A DNA stretch of 64,000 bases from the NCBI RefSeq assembly GCF_040436345.1, contig NC_133223.1, forward strand, positions 9,032,847 through 9,096,846, read 5' to 3'. Under the pieces are notes generated by a model that was given only the letters and a program-made list of their open reading frames with translations, was not told the origin of the DNA and did no database searches. The DNA comes from Pagrus major. Lineage: Eukaryota; Chordata; Actinopteri; Spariformes; Sparidae. The position numbers and the translations under genes are program-made. Below are positions 26,101 through 34,756 of the stretch, one piece after another (position 1 is the stretch's first letter; every line of letters starts with the position of its first letter).

Positions 26101-26682
26101 AACAGAAAACAAACTGGTTTGCGGCTGCGAGTACTCAACCAATCAGAGCCAACTCAACCCGTTCCTGTAGTTCCTGTACTTCTGGAAAGTTCTACCCTAG
26201 AGCAGGGACTTTTTCGGGGGTTAACATAATGTCAATGTACTTCATTCAGAGCCTTGGTGCCTGCATTGGAAACACAGCTTGGGGCAACATTTCATACTTG
26301 AGAGCTGCATTTTTTACAAGCCTGTCTCGTTTCATTAGGACACAAAGAAAGCTTCCCTTTGAGATGTCCTGTTTTTTTGTTTTCGTTTTAGGCACAGGAT
26401 AATATATGTTGAGAAGTTCAGTCAAGTTATCTCCTCTAAACACCAATAAATACGTAAAGCTATGTAGCAACTAGTCTATCATCAAGAAACACAACAAGAA
26501 ACTTTCACTACTTCTCTTCAACCTTTGCAGGAAGCAAAGAAGTGGTGAACCAGTGATTAAGAGAGACAGTGCAAATCACATTAAATGGCATCACTGTTCA
26601 GGGGGGATTTACTGCTGACACTGACCTCTCTTTCTTCCTAATGAAACAGAAGATTCGAGGTCTGCCGGAGGGGATGTTGTAG
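18512..26682 (+). CDS. nms: Neuromedin S precursor, lacking the NMS peptide exon (seven coding exons)
   Basis: The spliced CDS is joined from 18512-18584, 20634-20680, 21168-21224, 22416-22442, 22534-22587, 25619-25696 and 26650-26682 (369 bp, 122 aa). It is a secreted neuropeptide precursor. The start MTLPTVQQLFLLCLFGFLGPW is a clear signal peptide. The KR at the end of exon 4 is a dibasic processing site followed by FLFHYSKARNSVGAVQHE, then VHPLMRLLPKLSQRRNKK. This matches the related-peptide region of vertebrate NMS/NMU precursors (KRFLFHYS..., VHPL..L...L..RR.KR in human). The active C-terminal peptide of the family ends FLFRPRN-amide; no such codons follow. The predicted last exon reads KIRGLPEGML and stops. 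Position beside pdcl3 supports nms over nmu. From memory, spiny-rayed fish nms has been reported to encode only the related peptide. Least certain are exons 2, 3 and 7. Confidence 0.85.
18585..20633 (+). other. nms: nms intron 1
   Basis: A 2.05-kb AT-rich intron. The segment 19.73-20.11 kb resembles a common fish dispersed repeat, starting near AGTGGTGGAAGAAGTA. No other exon was recognised. Confidence 0.7.
19730..20075. repeat. Dispersed repeat related to 37.0-37.1 kb
   Basis: The start AGTGGTGGAAGAAGTA is the inverse of the TTTCCACCACTG end near 37,115. Both sites also carry GAGTAAATGTA-type text. It is probably a fish non-autonomous repeat with diverged copies; boundaries are approximate. 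Confidence 0.45.
20634..20680 (+). CDS. nms: nms exon 2
   Basis: A CTCACTCAG acceptor and a strong GTAAGA donor bracket 47 bp that complete the split codon of exon 1 and read DASPLDQWEDGIVLRR. The acidic/hydrophobic spacing resembles the human NMS propeptide segment after the signal peptide. The phase agrees with both neighbours. Confidence 0.65.
20681..21167 (+). other. nms: nms intron 2
   Basis: A 487-bp intron between a GTAAGA donor and a TCTGCAG acceptor. Nothing else is seen in it. Confidence 0.6.
21168..21224 (+). CDS. nms: nms exon 3
   Basis: A 57-bp in-phase segment after TCTGCAG reads VRGIQSEDLSDVSWRDQNE and ends at a GTGGGT donor. It fits the acidic spacer between signal peptide and processed peptide. 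It has no diagnostic motif, so support is splice sites, phase and position only. Confidence 0.6.
21225..22415 (+). other. nms: nms intron 3
   Basis: A 1.19-kb AT-rich intron with no recognised exon or clear repeat boundary. A piece near 21.56-21.63 kb may be dispersed repeat. Confidence 0.6.
22416..22442 (+). CDS. nms: nms exon 4: 27-bp microexon with KR cleavage site
   Basis: Between CCCCACAG and GTAAGT lie nine codons, DQVQNVFKR. The terminal KR is the prohormone cleavage site that frees the following peptide, equivalent to ...DNQDIYKR before FLFHYS in human NMS. The short length is expected for this family, where small exons encode processing sites. Confidence 0.8.
22534..22587 (+). CDS. 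nms: nms exon 5: N-terminal half of the related peptide
   Basis: After TTTTTTCAG the exon reads FLFHYSKARNSVGAVQHE and ends at GTGAGC in phase 0. FLFHYSK is the hallmark of the NMU/NMS-related peptide and is nearly identical to the mammalian sequence. Confidence 0.92.
23084..23143. repeat. (AAT)n microsatellite at LINE 3' end
   Basis: About twenty AAT/ATA triplets abut the 3' end of the antisense LINE. Read on the minus strand this is a TTA-type tail, as expected for the 3' end of such retroelements. Confidence 0.9.
23144..25330 (-). mobile_element. Degenerate L2/CR1-type LINE, minus strand, 5'-truncated
   Basis: Minus-strand translation shows endonuclease-end text around 25.3-24.9 kb (SLVTDLLDIIDYFNLSGFT, HPCLGLIDII). 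Reverse-transcriptase motifs follow: ILLDISAAFDT near 24.2 kb, GVLQGSILGP near 24.03 kb and the catalytic CYADDTQIYIPL near 23.93 kb, then a C-terminal tract (KTILSHSDLEKINHALIPSQ). Stops and frameshifts separate the blocks, so it cannot make a working enzyme. The 3' end runs into a TTA-repeat tail. These motifs fit the L2/CR1 (jockey) group; Rex1 is less likely. It sits antisense inside nms intron 5. Confidence 0.85.
25619..25696 (+). CDS. nms: nms exon 6: C-terminal half of the related peptide and basic site
   Basis: Following CTTTACTCCAG the exon reads QTHSVHPLMRLLPKLSQRRNKKVLLL to a GTAAGA donor. VHPLM..L..KL..RR.K matches human NMS closely. RRNKK is a tandem basic site where the related peptide would end. 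The acceptor could also be three bases later (CAG|CAG), which would drop the first glutamine. Confidence 0.9.
25697..26649 (+). other. nms: nms intron 6: no FRPRNG codons
   Basis: In mammals the exons after RR.KR encode the active peptide ending FRPRNG. I read this intron and the following 2 kb on the + strand for any proline-arginine-asparagine-glycine codon run and found none. A block near 26.10-26.23 kb (CCAATCAGAGCC, CCTGTAGTTCCTGTACTT) looks like a fish dispersed repeat. Confidence 0.6.
26650..26682 (+). CDS. nms: nms exon 7: short terminal coding exon
   Basis: After a pyrimidine-rich tract ending AATGAAACAG, ten codons (KIRGLPEGML) are followed by TAG. If instead exon 6 were read through, a stop also appears within about 20 codons, so neither model reaches an FRPRN peptide. 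This exon is a prediction from splice signals alone. Confidence 0.5.
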   Translation, partial: KIRGLPEGML

Positions 26683-26815
26683 AAGAGAAATGCAAAGAAC
26701 AAAACAGGAAATCAGACTCAACAGAAGACCAGCAGCCAGCAGCCGACTGGTGGAGCGGCACCCAGCATCTCTGACATGTCTCTCTACCCAGAAACATGAC
26801 ATTTTGTGAACAGAA

Positions 26816-26821
26816 AATAAA
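26816..26821 (+). terminator. nms: Candidate nms polyadenylation signal
   Basis: AATAAA lies about 134 bp after the predicted stop, within AGAAAATAAATTATTG. This is a suitable distance for a short 3' UTR. Confidence 0.5.
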
Positions 26822-27461
26822 TTATTGTACAGATGAAAAAAGATATCAAAATGCACTGCCATGGCTGCTGTGTGTCTTCCTGCTTCCAAATATCAATCAG
26901 TATATAGTCTGTGAACTGATCCAGAGCACTAATCTGGCATGTTGCGCTGCTACATAAGACATGAGTGTCACAACATACAAACAAAACACTCAAAATGATC
27001 TCTTAAGAAAGTTCTTTATAACCAACAGTGACACAGATTCCAAAAAAATGAGAACATGAGAAAAAACAGGCACCGATTATTTTAGCAAAGAGGTGAACTC
27101 AACAGATTTAAATGTACATGTACATTTTGTGACATAATTATCATTAAACGTGATAAAAAAAGTTTGTCTTTGATGTTTCTGTATAGATTCAGTCAGATGT
27201 TCAGAGATGGAAAGGAGGCTGCTGGGTGATTCAACAACAGGGTCAAAGGTTAGATTCTCTGCAGCCAAGTGTCCTGTCCAAGAGCCCCTAAGCTGGATCG
27301 TGCCCTGTATAAAAGCACAGAATATGATGCCTATAAATTGATAAAGGAGATGCTGTTCCCTTTTCCCTGCTCAAATCATCGTCAGATGCTTTAAGGTCCT
27401 CTGAGTGTTTCTCACATGGCGCCATCACAGCCTTTCTGGTTTACAGTTACAGACGTTTTTT
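26822..27461. other. Convergent 3' intergenic space between nms and pdcl3
   Basis: About 0.64 kb between the candidate nms polyadenylation signal and the pdcl3 stop codon. It must hold the pdcl3 3' UTR. I could not find a clean AATAAA for pdcl3 on the minus strand here; a weaker TATAAA-type hexamer lies near 27,012-27,020. The 3' UTRs may nearly touch or overlap. Confidence 0.5.
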
Positions 27462-27607
27462 TTAGTCCTCATCTTCAGAGTCACTGTCGTTTCGTGTAGG
27501 AAGCGAACATCTGATCGATGACATTAGCTTGTCTTCGATTTGTTTCTTGGGGTTTTCCTCCAGGTCTGTCTTCACCGCCCCACTCTCTGATAACCTCCAC
27601 TCCAGCT
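27462..27607 (-). CDS. pdcl3: pdcl3 exon 6 (C-terminus and stop)
   Basis: Encodes [20 protein letters not shown] through the acidic tail DSDSEDED and TAA. The acceptor is CCCACCCAG on the minus strand. Confidence 0.95.
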
Positions 27608-30600
27608 CTGGGTGGGACAGACAGGACAAATAAAAAACACTTAGCTTACAAAATATGAGCAAATGTACAGGATGTGACTGCTACACTGTCAGTGGTGTTA
27701 AAATAATCAATACACCTCAAACTACAGCTTAAAGTTGAATCAACACCTCACTACAACACTGAATTTAAACCCTCATAAAAGGTAATAGATGTATGCCATA
27801 CATATATCAACATTGCTACAATACGTGTCACATCACGTTCACATTACACGTAAATGAGTTGACTTTCACGTAGGGTGGTGGAGCTGATGATGTTTTCTGC
27901 ATTTGTGCGAATCCACTTGATATTTTTAATGAGACACTGGGACATCTTCCGGTCATGTGAGTGGCAACAAAAGCAGATGTTTCTAAAGAGACATCAGGAG
28001 ATTTTCACCGTGTCTGTGACAACAAAACCAGACATTTTTGACAAGACATATGGAGATTTTTCAGCTGTGTTTGTGACGACAGAACTTGGTAAGCGAAAAA
28101 ATGATCTTTTTCTAATCCTAACCAAGTTGTTTTGAGGCCTAGAACCAAACCAGACCATAAGCACAGCATTGTCACAACATAAAATTGAAAACTGAACCCA
28201 AAAAAAAATATCTGTGATTTTCGGAAACGTATATTGCCAATATTATTCTGAGTTTGAGCTAAGTGTGTCTAATAATCTGTCACCTGAGCATGGAATGATT
28301 CAATACACCACAATTCACCGACACCATTGTGACCGTGTTGATATAGTCAGTGGTTTAAGGATCTGTTTCATTTGGTTCTGGTTATTTTATGCAAATTCAC
28401 TGAAATGTTTCCACATTTCTGGATATTACTGTGTTAACAAATGCATTGTTAAACCTGCAGGAGTTTTAGGTAAAAATAAACATCTGTTACATTCAAGCCA
28501 AATTAGTTCACACCATGTTGACTAAGCTTATTACCACCAGATAAATCCCTTGTATTTCACAGTATAACAGGGTTTCTAAATCTGGAGACTGAGGCGATTG
28601 TCCCACCCTGGTGCAACGGCAGTGATGCGTTTTACATCGACCGGCAAAGTCTGGCTGGCCAGAGCTGGAGGAGATACCGTAGTGTCGGAACAGGCTTCAT
28701 AGGAGTATGGCAGAGCCTATGGCGTCACAAACATTTCGACAGGGTTTGTGTAATCACTCTCACTCCCAGAGGGGAAGACGCAATTTATGTTGGATATTCT
28801 TAAGGAAAAAAAACTAAAGCACAGCTAAATTATTCAAGTGTTTGACTAAAAGCTCACCGAAAATATTGATAAAATGGTATAACTTGCAAAATTCGAGAAT
28901 GCATCATAAAATTAGACTTAACCCAATCAAAATGTCTTTGTCTAAATTGTCTGACTAAAACTAGAATAAAACGTGACACTTAAATTGCCAATCAAAGGCC
29001 AAACATAACTCTTCAACACTAAACGTCTTAATCTGCTTTGACAACAATTTTGAGAAACGATAACTGTCCATTTTTCAGTCACACTTGGATTAAACAACTT
29101 CTTAAAAAACATCAGTTTTATTGTCAGAGTAGCATTACTTTCAATAGACTATGATGGCCCTGAAGATTTCAAGTGTGTGTTCCAAGTCCTTTTCTGTAAA
29201 TTAGTCACAACCTACCTTCAACTTTGAGGTTCATTCCTCCGAACACCAGTGGGCCAATGAACTGCGCCTTCATCTCTCCCTCAAAGTAGACGAAGATTGT
29301 GGGCAGGTTTCGGTCTGGGTAGTTTGGGATGCAGGTGGTGGAGATGGACTTGAGGAACTTGGTCTGAGGGAACTTCTTGGCTAAAATGTTCAGGTGTTGG
29401 TTGATGAGGGAACACAGAGGGATGCTGGGAAAGGATATGAAGGGACAGTAAATGTTAGACAGACCAGTAACTGCTGCACTTTGTGCTTGGAATGAGTCAG
29501 CAGGGTAAGGACACTGTGATGTCTTCAAATTGCTTATTTTGTCCGACCAACAGTCCAAAACAAAATATTCAATTTGTGAAGATATAAATAAGAGCAGCAA
29601 ATAGTCACATTTAAAAATTAGGAACCACAAAACATTTCACTTTTTCTTCTTTATTAATCATTTTAACAAATAATTGATCATGAAAATGTTTGCTTTTTGT
29701 CATTAAACTAATTGACTGATATTTTTAGGAGGACAAAAAGGTGAATTTATACTGCCATGGTTTGGCATTTTAAGGTCGGGAAGGGCGATACTGGAGAAAG
29801 GATCGTCGCCAAACACAGATGGTTTAGGTAAGAATTTCAGGCTGAACACCAACCCAAAGCATCGCTATTTGACGACCTGGGAATGCTACTCAACAATCAA
29901 CTATCTTTCTCCAGATTCACCTTCCCTACCCTAACATAAAATAGTCCGCACATAACAAGGATATATGTGTTAAAACTTTCAATATACAAAAAAGTCACAA
30001 ATCAGAACAGTTCCTCATTAGCTTAACAGCTGTGTTGCCTTGGAAGAGAACAGAGGACAATAATATATTCTAAAGACATAGATGTATACAAACTTAACTT
30101 ATTTACATGAAATGGTCTATCTGACCCGAATCAGACGGAAGCATGAAGGAATGACACTCAAAGTCAACTCAAATATTTTCTGTCCTTTTAGATATTACAT
30201 TCTTTTTTCCAACTACTTGATTTGTTTGAATGACCTACCCCTGTTTGTAGAGGGACAGCACCACCCAGATGCCGTCTCCGGCCTTGTTGACCTCCTTGAC
30301 ATAGTCCTGCCCTGAGATTTCCATAACCTCCCCGAACACATTCTTCATCTGAGTCGCCTTCCATTCCGCAATACGCTTTTGTCTGCAAGGAGACACATCA
30401 GGCATCAGTGTACAGTCAGTGTGAAGGAGTTCCAGCCAGACTCGAACTACTGAAGCTTTATTCCACTATTAATGTCCTTCAGAGGTTCACAGATTCAAAT
30501 CACAAATTTTGTTACCAGAAAAGTACACGACTGGGATTTGCCCAGTTCATGAGACTCATCGCTGCATCATCTCCACTCACCTGTACATCTCAATGGCGGC

Positions 30601-32592
30601 CTCATCTTCTTCACCAAACTCATCTTCATTCTCCTCCAGTTGTTCCAGTGTCATGTCCTCATACGTTTTAACTGTTCAGAGACACAACAGTCACATGAAA
30701 TGATTACATGTTCTGCAAATAATGAAACTTTCAGTGATCCGCTGAACTGAATCAAATCAGACTACATTTTCAGAAATATTAGATATTTGAGTTAACTTTC
30801 AGAATTTTACCTCTGCAAAATAAAACTAAAAAAACGTAGGGTACATTGATTTGAGTGTCACAAGAAATAATATTCTGAAACTGTCTCTCTCTTACCAACA
30901 GACTGCTGTTGGAGGGCCAGCTCCTCCTCTTCATCATCCTTAGGTTCCTCTTTGGGAGGAAGAATACCTTTCTTCCTCAGGATATCATTCCACTCAGTGT
31001 CTTCGTTCGGGTCCTGGTGGGAATACAAAGCAGACGTACTGTACTGTCACTCTGGGTTTCTTTTAGCTCTCCTATGTGATGTTTAATGTTTTGTAAATGT
31101 GAAATGCCAATCTCAAAACTGAAATATGTTTTTTCAAGATAAGGACCAGGTTACCAATGTCTCGGTTAATATTTCAATCTTTGTGCAAACAAAAGTCTAC
31201 CAACTCTAACACATACTGCATTTTGCTTTACTAATCTAGGAATGAGCCACAGTCTAAGATGAGCTGTGTACCTTGTGATCCAGGATGGGATTTGTGCTTG
31301 TTAAGGCACCAAATATATTAATAATATAATAATCTGAATGAGGTAAAAAAGCTACCCTCACATCAATAAATCCTGGAGGAGGAGGAGGAGGAGAAGCCCC
31401 TTATGTCTACAAACTTTATCTTGCACAGGCACTTTCATGCATTGTTGACTGAGGTCACTTTTACAAATTACAGTACACTTCTGGGCTACGCAAAGGGTCT
31501 GGGTTTCTTGTGAATCTCATTAATAGCTTGATTGTCTTGCAGACCATGAACTGTTCAGAAAATGTGGCTCCTTGGAGGTCCTGTGTCTGTGGTGCTTCTT
31601 CAATTTTGACAGTATTTGCCGTTCAATTCAATCTTTATTTCAGACTCACAAGAGGCCAATTTCAATGACAAAAAGGAGAAATAAAACAGAAGATAAAACC
31701 TCAATTTAACTCAATTTAAAAAACAGTCCATATGTAGGCTATCTCACCAATGTTTTCTAAGCTTGGATGTGTACTCAGAGCAGCTCTCCCTATGACTGGT
31801 TAAAACCTCTATAATGCTGTTCTTAGGCTCATCCAAGCAACACACAACATTTCACATCTGATGATTAGATTTGATTATTTGAATAACATGCAAATCTACA
31901 TGTGAAGTTTTTGTTTGAAGATCAGAGCCCCCAGGGCATCTACCTTCCCTACATTGTGTCTAATATAATGAAGGCATGAATCCAACTGAATGAGTTTCAG
32001 TATAAAGAAAGACGAGACCTGAATGGATAAGATGAGCACGTAAAACCTGCAATTTTGCAAACACTGTAGATGAAATTTTGTCTGAACCAACGAATCCTGT
32101 AGCTAATGATTGTACTGCATATGACGACACAATAAGAAAAATTATCGACTAAGAAAAAGTCAAGAAGTTTCTGAACCTAAATGTGAGAGTCTGCTGCTTT
32201 AGTGTCTGTGTCACATCCCTGGTCATTGAAACACAAGATTTTCTGACTACTCTACAGCAGCACGAGCCGTTTCTAATTACCAAATGTTTGACATATTTAA
32301 AATTGTCAACAGTTAAATTTCTAAATTAAAACTGTTTCAGCTCTAGTATAAACTAATTTCATGTCAACGTTGTCTCTTTGACAAGTTTCTGGGACTGAAC
32401 ACTTAGCTAGCTAACAGTAGAGCTACATTTAACTTCTCTGTTGATACGCCCAGCTCCGTTAGCTACGTTTCACAGCTCCCCTCTGAAATTACCTCAACAC
32501 ACAAGAACGTCATCAACCAATTGTAAGTCGATTCATTCATCAAGGCTAATTCACAGCGGTTAAAAGTATAATAAAGCTTTACCGACCTGCAT
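27462..32592 (-). CDS. pdcl3: Phosducin-like protein 3 (six coding exons)
   Basis: The CDS is the complement of the join 27462-27607, 29216-29424, 30239-30382, 30581-30671, 30896-31013 and 32587-32592: 714 bp, 237 aa plus stop, against 239 aa in human. The product is a cytosolic phosducin-family protein that binds the CCT/TRiC chaperonin and modulates folding of its clients; mammalian PDCL3 also stabilises VEGFR2. The N-terminus [20 protein letters not shown], an acidic helical region, and the thioredoxin-like core with [33 protein letters not shown] and [11 protein letters not shown] are all present. The acidic tail ends [10 protein letters not shown]. The fold lacks a redox CxxC pair, as usual. 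Every junction is GT-AG and in phase. The tail and length favour pdcl3 over pdcl2. The gene is convergent with nms. Confidence 0.96.
27900..28090. repeat. Decayed minisatellite, period about 57 bp
   Basis: Three successive units share the pattern GAGACAT..GGACATTTTC / GAGACATCAGGAGATTTTC / AAGACATATGGAGATTTTTC, each followed by GTGT.TGTGAC.ACAA.A.CAGA text. This explains the repetitive 86-aa frame over it. Similar satellite-like units are, from memory, common in fish genomes. Confidence 0.7.
28570..28800. other. GC-richer unexplained block in pdcl3 intron 5
   Basis: The stretch stands out against AT-rich surroundings (CCACCCTGGTGCAACGGC, CTGGCTGGCCAGAGCTGG, GAGTATGGCAGAGCCTATGG). I see no open frame or tRNA fold. 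It is most likely a dispersed repeat of unknown family. Confidence 0.35.
29216..29424 (-). CDS. pdcl3: pdcl3 exon 5 (thioredoxin-like core)
   Basis: Reads [20 protein letters not shown], then [20 protein letters not shown] and [14 protein letters not shown], near-identical to the vertebrate protein. The minus-strand acceptor is TTCCCAG and the donor GTAGGT. Confidence 0.97.
29425..30238 (-). other. pdcl3: pdcl3 intron 4
   Basis: An 814-bp intron that carries a repeat fragment at about 29.77-29.90 kb. Confidence 0.8.
29765..29900. repeat. Repeat fragment related to the 62.2-62.4 kb foldback
   Basis: The text CAACCCAAAGCATCGCTATTTGACGACCTGGGAATG parallels CATCCCAAAGCGTCTGTATTTGACGAGTTGGGAATG at 62.32 kb, with differences at about eight positions. 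The two are diverged members of one repeat family. Confidence 0.55.
30239..30382 (-). CDS. pdcl3: pdcl3 exon 4
   Basis: Encodes [19 protein letters not shown] through [13 protein letters not shown]. The codon for G is split at a GTAGGT donor. Confidence 0.96.
30581..30671 (-). CDS. pdcl3: pdcl3 exon 3
   Basis: Encodes [20 protein letters not shown] and the AAIEMYR helix. The acceptor GAACAG and donor GTGAGT are on the minus strand. Confidence 0.95.
30896..31013 (-). CDS. pdcl3: pdcl3 exon 2
   Basis: Encodes [20 protein letters not shown] followed by an acidic stretch. The donor is GTAAGA. The first codon follows ATGCAG of exon 1. Confidence 0.96.
31014..32586 (-). other. pdcl3: pdcl3 intron 1
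   Basis: A 1.57-kb intron with a short GGA-triplet run near 31,375-31,394 and no other recognised feature. Confidence 0.8.
32587..32592 (-). CDS. pdcl3: pdcl3 exon 1: ATG CAG only
   Basis: Only two codons (M, Q) precede a GTCGGT donor. The human protein also starts MQDPN, which justifies this start despite the tiny coding piece. The sequence just upstream on the minus strand is CTGTCAAA. Confidence 0.85.
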
Positions 32593-32971
32593 TTTGACAG
32601 ATAAAAGCTTCCTCTGAAATCACACCACTGCTCTCCTCCCAGACACGGAAACAGAAGGACCGCTGACGGACCGACTCCGACAGAAACAAATAGCTGGAAC
32701 TGCCCAATAAAGGAAAAAATACGACCACAGTTAAAATAAAATCCCTTTAACAGGGCATTTTGTAGCTCAATCACAGTCAGATAAGTTTGTATTTGTATAT
32801 GGTGCTACAGCGTGGTAATTCTTTGTAAAAAGATGAGGAAGAGACGTGTTGTGGGTGGGACAATAATAAAAGTGACACCAACTTCCCTTTGAGGCGCAAT
32901 ATGACCATAATAGGAGCGTGAGCGGAGCGTTCCATTTGAGGCTGCCGAGCAGACCAACAGGTGCTGCTGCC

Positions 32972-33038
<67 letters not shown>

Positions 33039-33071
33039 GCACGCACGCACACACACACACACACACACACT
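32972..33071. repeat. (CA)n microsatellite with (CGCA)n island
   Basis: About 100 bp of CA, containing three or four GCAC units. The cysteine/valine-rich frames here are artefacts. Confidence 0.95.
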
Positions 33072-33682
33072 TATAATAAGTTGGGCTTCAGTCTGATAAC
33101 ATGTGAAGAAAGGACGAGCTCATCACAATGTGTTCTCAGTGACGAAAAATGTATCGATGTGCACTGAAAAGTTTTAACGTTTAGTAAAATACAACTCGTT
33201 TTATCATTACTTATATATGTGTGTTGTGTATCACTATTTCGTTATGAGATCATGTTTTGTATTTTGTGAATAATACACTGCAAAATAGCAGCCGCATATA
33301 TCAAACGGACTCCAGAGAAGACCAATGTCTTGCCCACTCCCGAAATGTAGAACGATGGCCTAATATGGAGGTCAAGTGGTTTTAACCCTTTAAACGCCAG
33401 TTTGTTTAAGCAATGCCACTGTTGAAAAAAACACAAAAAGTTGCTATTTTTTAAGATCGAAGCATTATTATTTTTTATGCAATGTCAGATTAAAGTAAAG
33501 AATCTCAACTAACCCTTCAACGTTTTTACCTTCTAATATCCTATAAACTTATTTGGTTTGAGAAATAAAATAAGACAAGTTTACTTTGAACAAAATTTAT
33601 GTACAAAAAGAACAGTCAGCACCAAAACAGTTCATGTGAATGTTCATGTGAGAGTCAGAGAAAGAGAGAGAGAGGGACTGAG

Positions 33683-33685
<3 letters not shown>

Positions 33686-33757
<72 letters not shown>

Positions 33758-33763
33758 GCATGA
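33686..33763. repeat. (GT)n microsatellite
   Basis: A GT run interrupted by a GA step, preceded by a short GA run. Confidence 0.95.
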
Positions 33764-34042
33764 AAGAGAGGGTTTAACTGCAGGAGTTGCAGATTGATGA
33801 GGTGTGATCCTTGCACACATTATGCCACACTTGTAGCAGGTTGTGGTTGTTCTCTTTAGCCCTTTTCACTCAGAGATTCTGCAATATTGCCGCAAAGAAG
33901 TCTCGCCTTCATGCCACTTTGTTTGTTCACACTGAACTAAGTGTGTCATTTCATACAACATGCTGGTGTTGCAGAATCAAAACAGGGGTGATGGTACACA
34001 TCATGACGTTGAGATCTGTGTTTCTGATAACACGAGGGTATT

Positions 34043-34618
34043 ATGGATCTCAGGGAGAGAGCGTTCAAGGCCGAGTACAAAAACAAGTACGAGACCATCG
34101 CATCTCATGAGGCCCAGATCTCAAAACTGAAGACCGATCTCCAATTCCAGGTGGCGCAGGTGGATAGCCTCCAGCACTGGAGCAATCAGGAGAAGGAAGA
34201 CATGGCAGCAAGACTGGAGGCAGAAAAACAAAAGCTGTCTGAGCAAAACGATCAGATGCTCCAGCTGAAGCTCGACAACCAGAAGAGCGTTCTGCTCCAG
34301 ATCGACCTGCAGAAGAAGGTGAAGCAGTTGGAGCAGGAGCTCCAAAAGAAGGACGATGTTATCCTGGATCTCGGGAAGGAGAAGGTGGGTCTCTCTCACA
34401 AGCTCACAGAGGCCACAAACCAGCTGACACACAACAAAGCTGAATTTCTCCAGAGCGACCAGGCTTGGCAGACGAAATATAAAGCTCTGCAGGAGAAAGA
34501 ACAGAGCTGGAAGACAAGAGTAGAACAGGTGGAGGAACAAAAGATACCAGAGGAGAGAAATCTCCCTCACCCCTTCTTCGGACCACTTTGCCTCCATTCC
34601 AAAATGCCAAAATGCTGA
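34043..34618 (+). CDS. Intronless coiled-coil ORF, unassigned (possible retrocopy)
   Basis: An uninterrupted 191-codon frame with an in-frame stop 15 bp before the ATG. It starts MDLRERAFKAEYKNKYETIA and is rich in E, Q, K and L with heptad-like leucine spacing to about residue 165. The last 25 residues (PHPFFGPLCLHSKMPKC) change character and may be read-through into non-coding DNA. Codons end mainly in G or C (CTG, GAG, AAG, CAG), unlike the AT-rich flanks, which suggests real or recent coding origin. I do not recognise the family. It may be a single exon of a larger gene, a processed copy of a coiled-coil mRNA, or a relic. A GTGGAG near 34,529 could be a weak donor ending the true exon. 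No poly(A) tail or target duplication was found. Confidence 0.5.
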   Translation: MDLRERAFKAEYKNKYETIASHEAQISKLKTDLQFQVAQVDSLQHWSNQEKEDMAARLEAEKQKLSEQNDQMLQLKLDNQKSVLLQIDLQKKVKQLEQELQKKDDVILDLGKEKVGLSHKLTEATNQLTHNKAEFLQSDQAWQTKYKALQEKEQSWKTRVEQVEEQKIPEERNLPHPFFGPLCLHSKMPKC

Positions 34619-34631
34619 ATTGCTGTCCACT

Positions 34632-34756
34632 GTCTCAACTTGACTTGACTTGTCTTGACTTGCCCAAGAAAAAGTGACTTGAGACTCGGACCAAATGACT
34701 TGAGTAGAATCAAGTCATCTGGTCTCAAGACAAGTCAAGTCAAGTCAAGTCAAGTA
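34632..34756. repeat. ACTTG/CAAGT inverted repeat
   Basis: The left arm has ACTTG pentamers (CTTGACTTGACTTGTCTTGA) and the right arm the complement (TCAAGACAAGTCAAGTCAAG). About 55 bp separate them, so the region can fold into a hairpin. It looks like a MITE terminus or internally repetitive foldback. Confidence 0.7.

Larger units (their letters stand above)
27608..29215 (-). other. pdcl3: pdcl3 intron 5
   Basis: A 1.6-kb intron. It holds a decayed minisatellite at 27.90-28.09 kb and a GC-richer block at 28.57-28.80 kb (see separate entries). There are no other exons. Confidence 0.8.
32593..34042. other. Intergenic DNA and pdcl3 promoter side
   Basis: The pdcl3 5' UTR and promoter should lie just above 32,592; no TATA box is obvious. 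Large CA and GT microsatellites and a possible repeat at 33.85-33.98 kb (TTGTTCACACTGAACT motif) occupy the rest. Confidence 0.55.

Noticed and set aside
34121..34630. 169-codon minus-strand ORF opposite the coiled-coil frame
   Set aside because: Leucine-rich antisense shadow of a Gln/Glu/Lys-rich coding strand.
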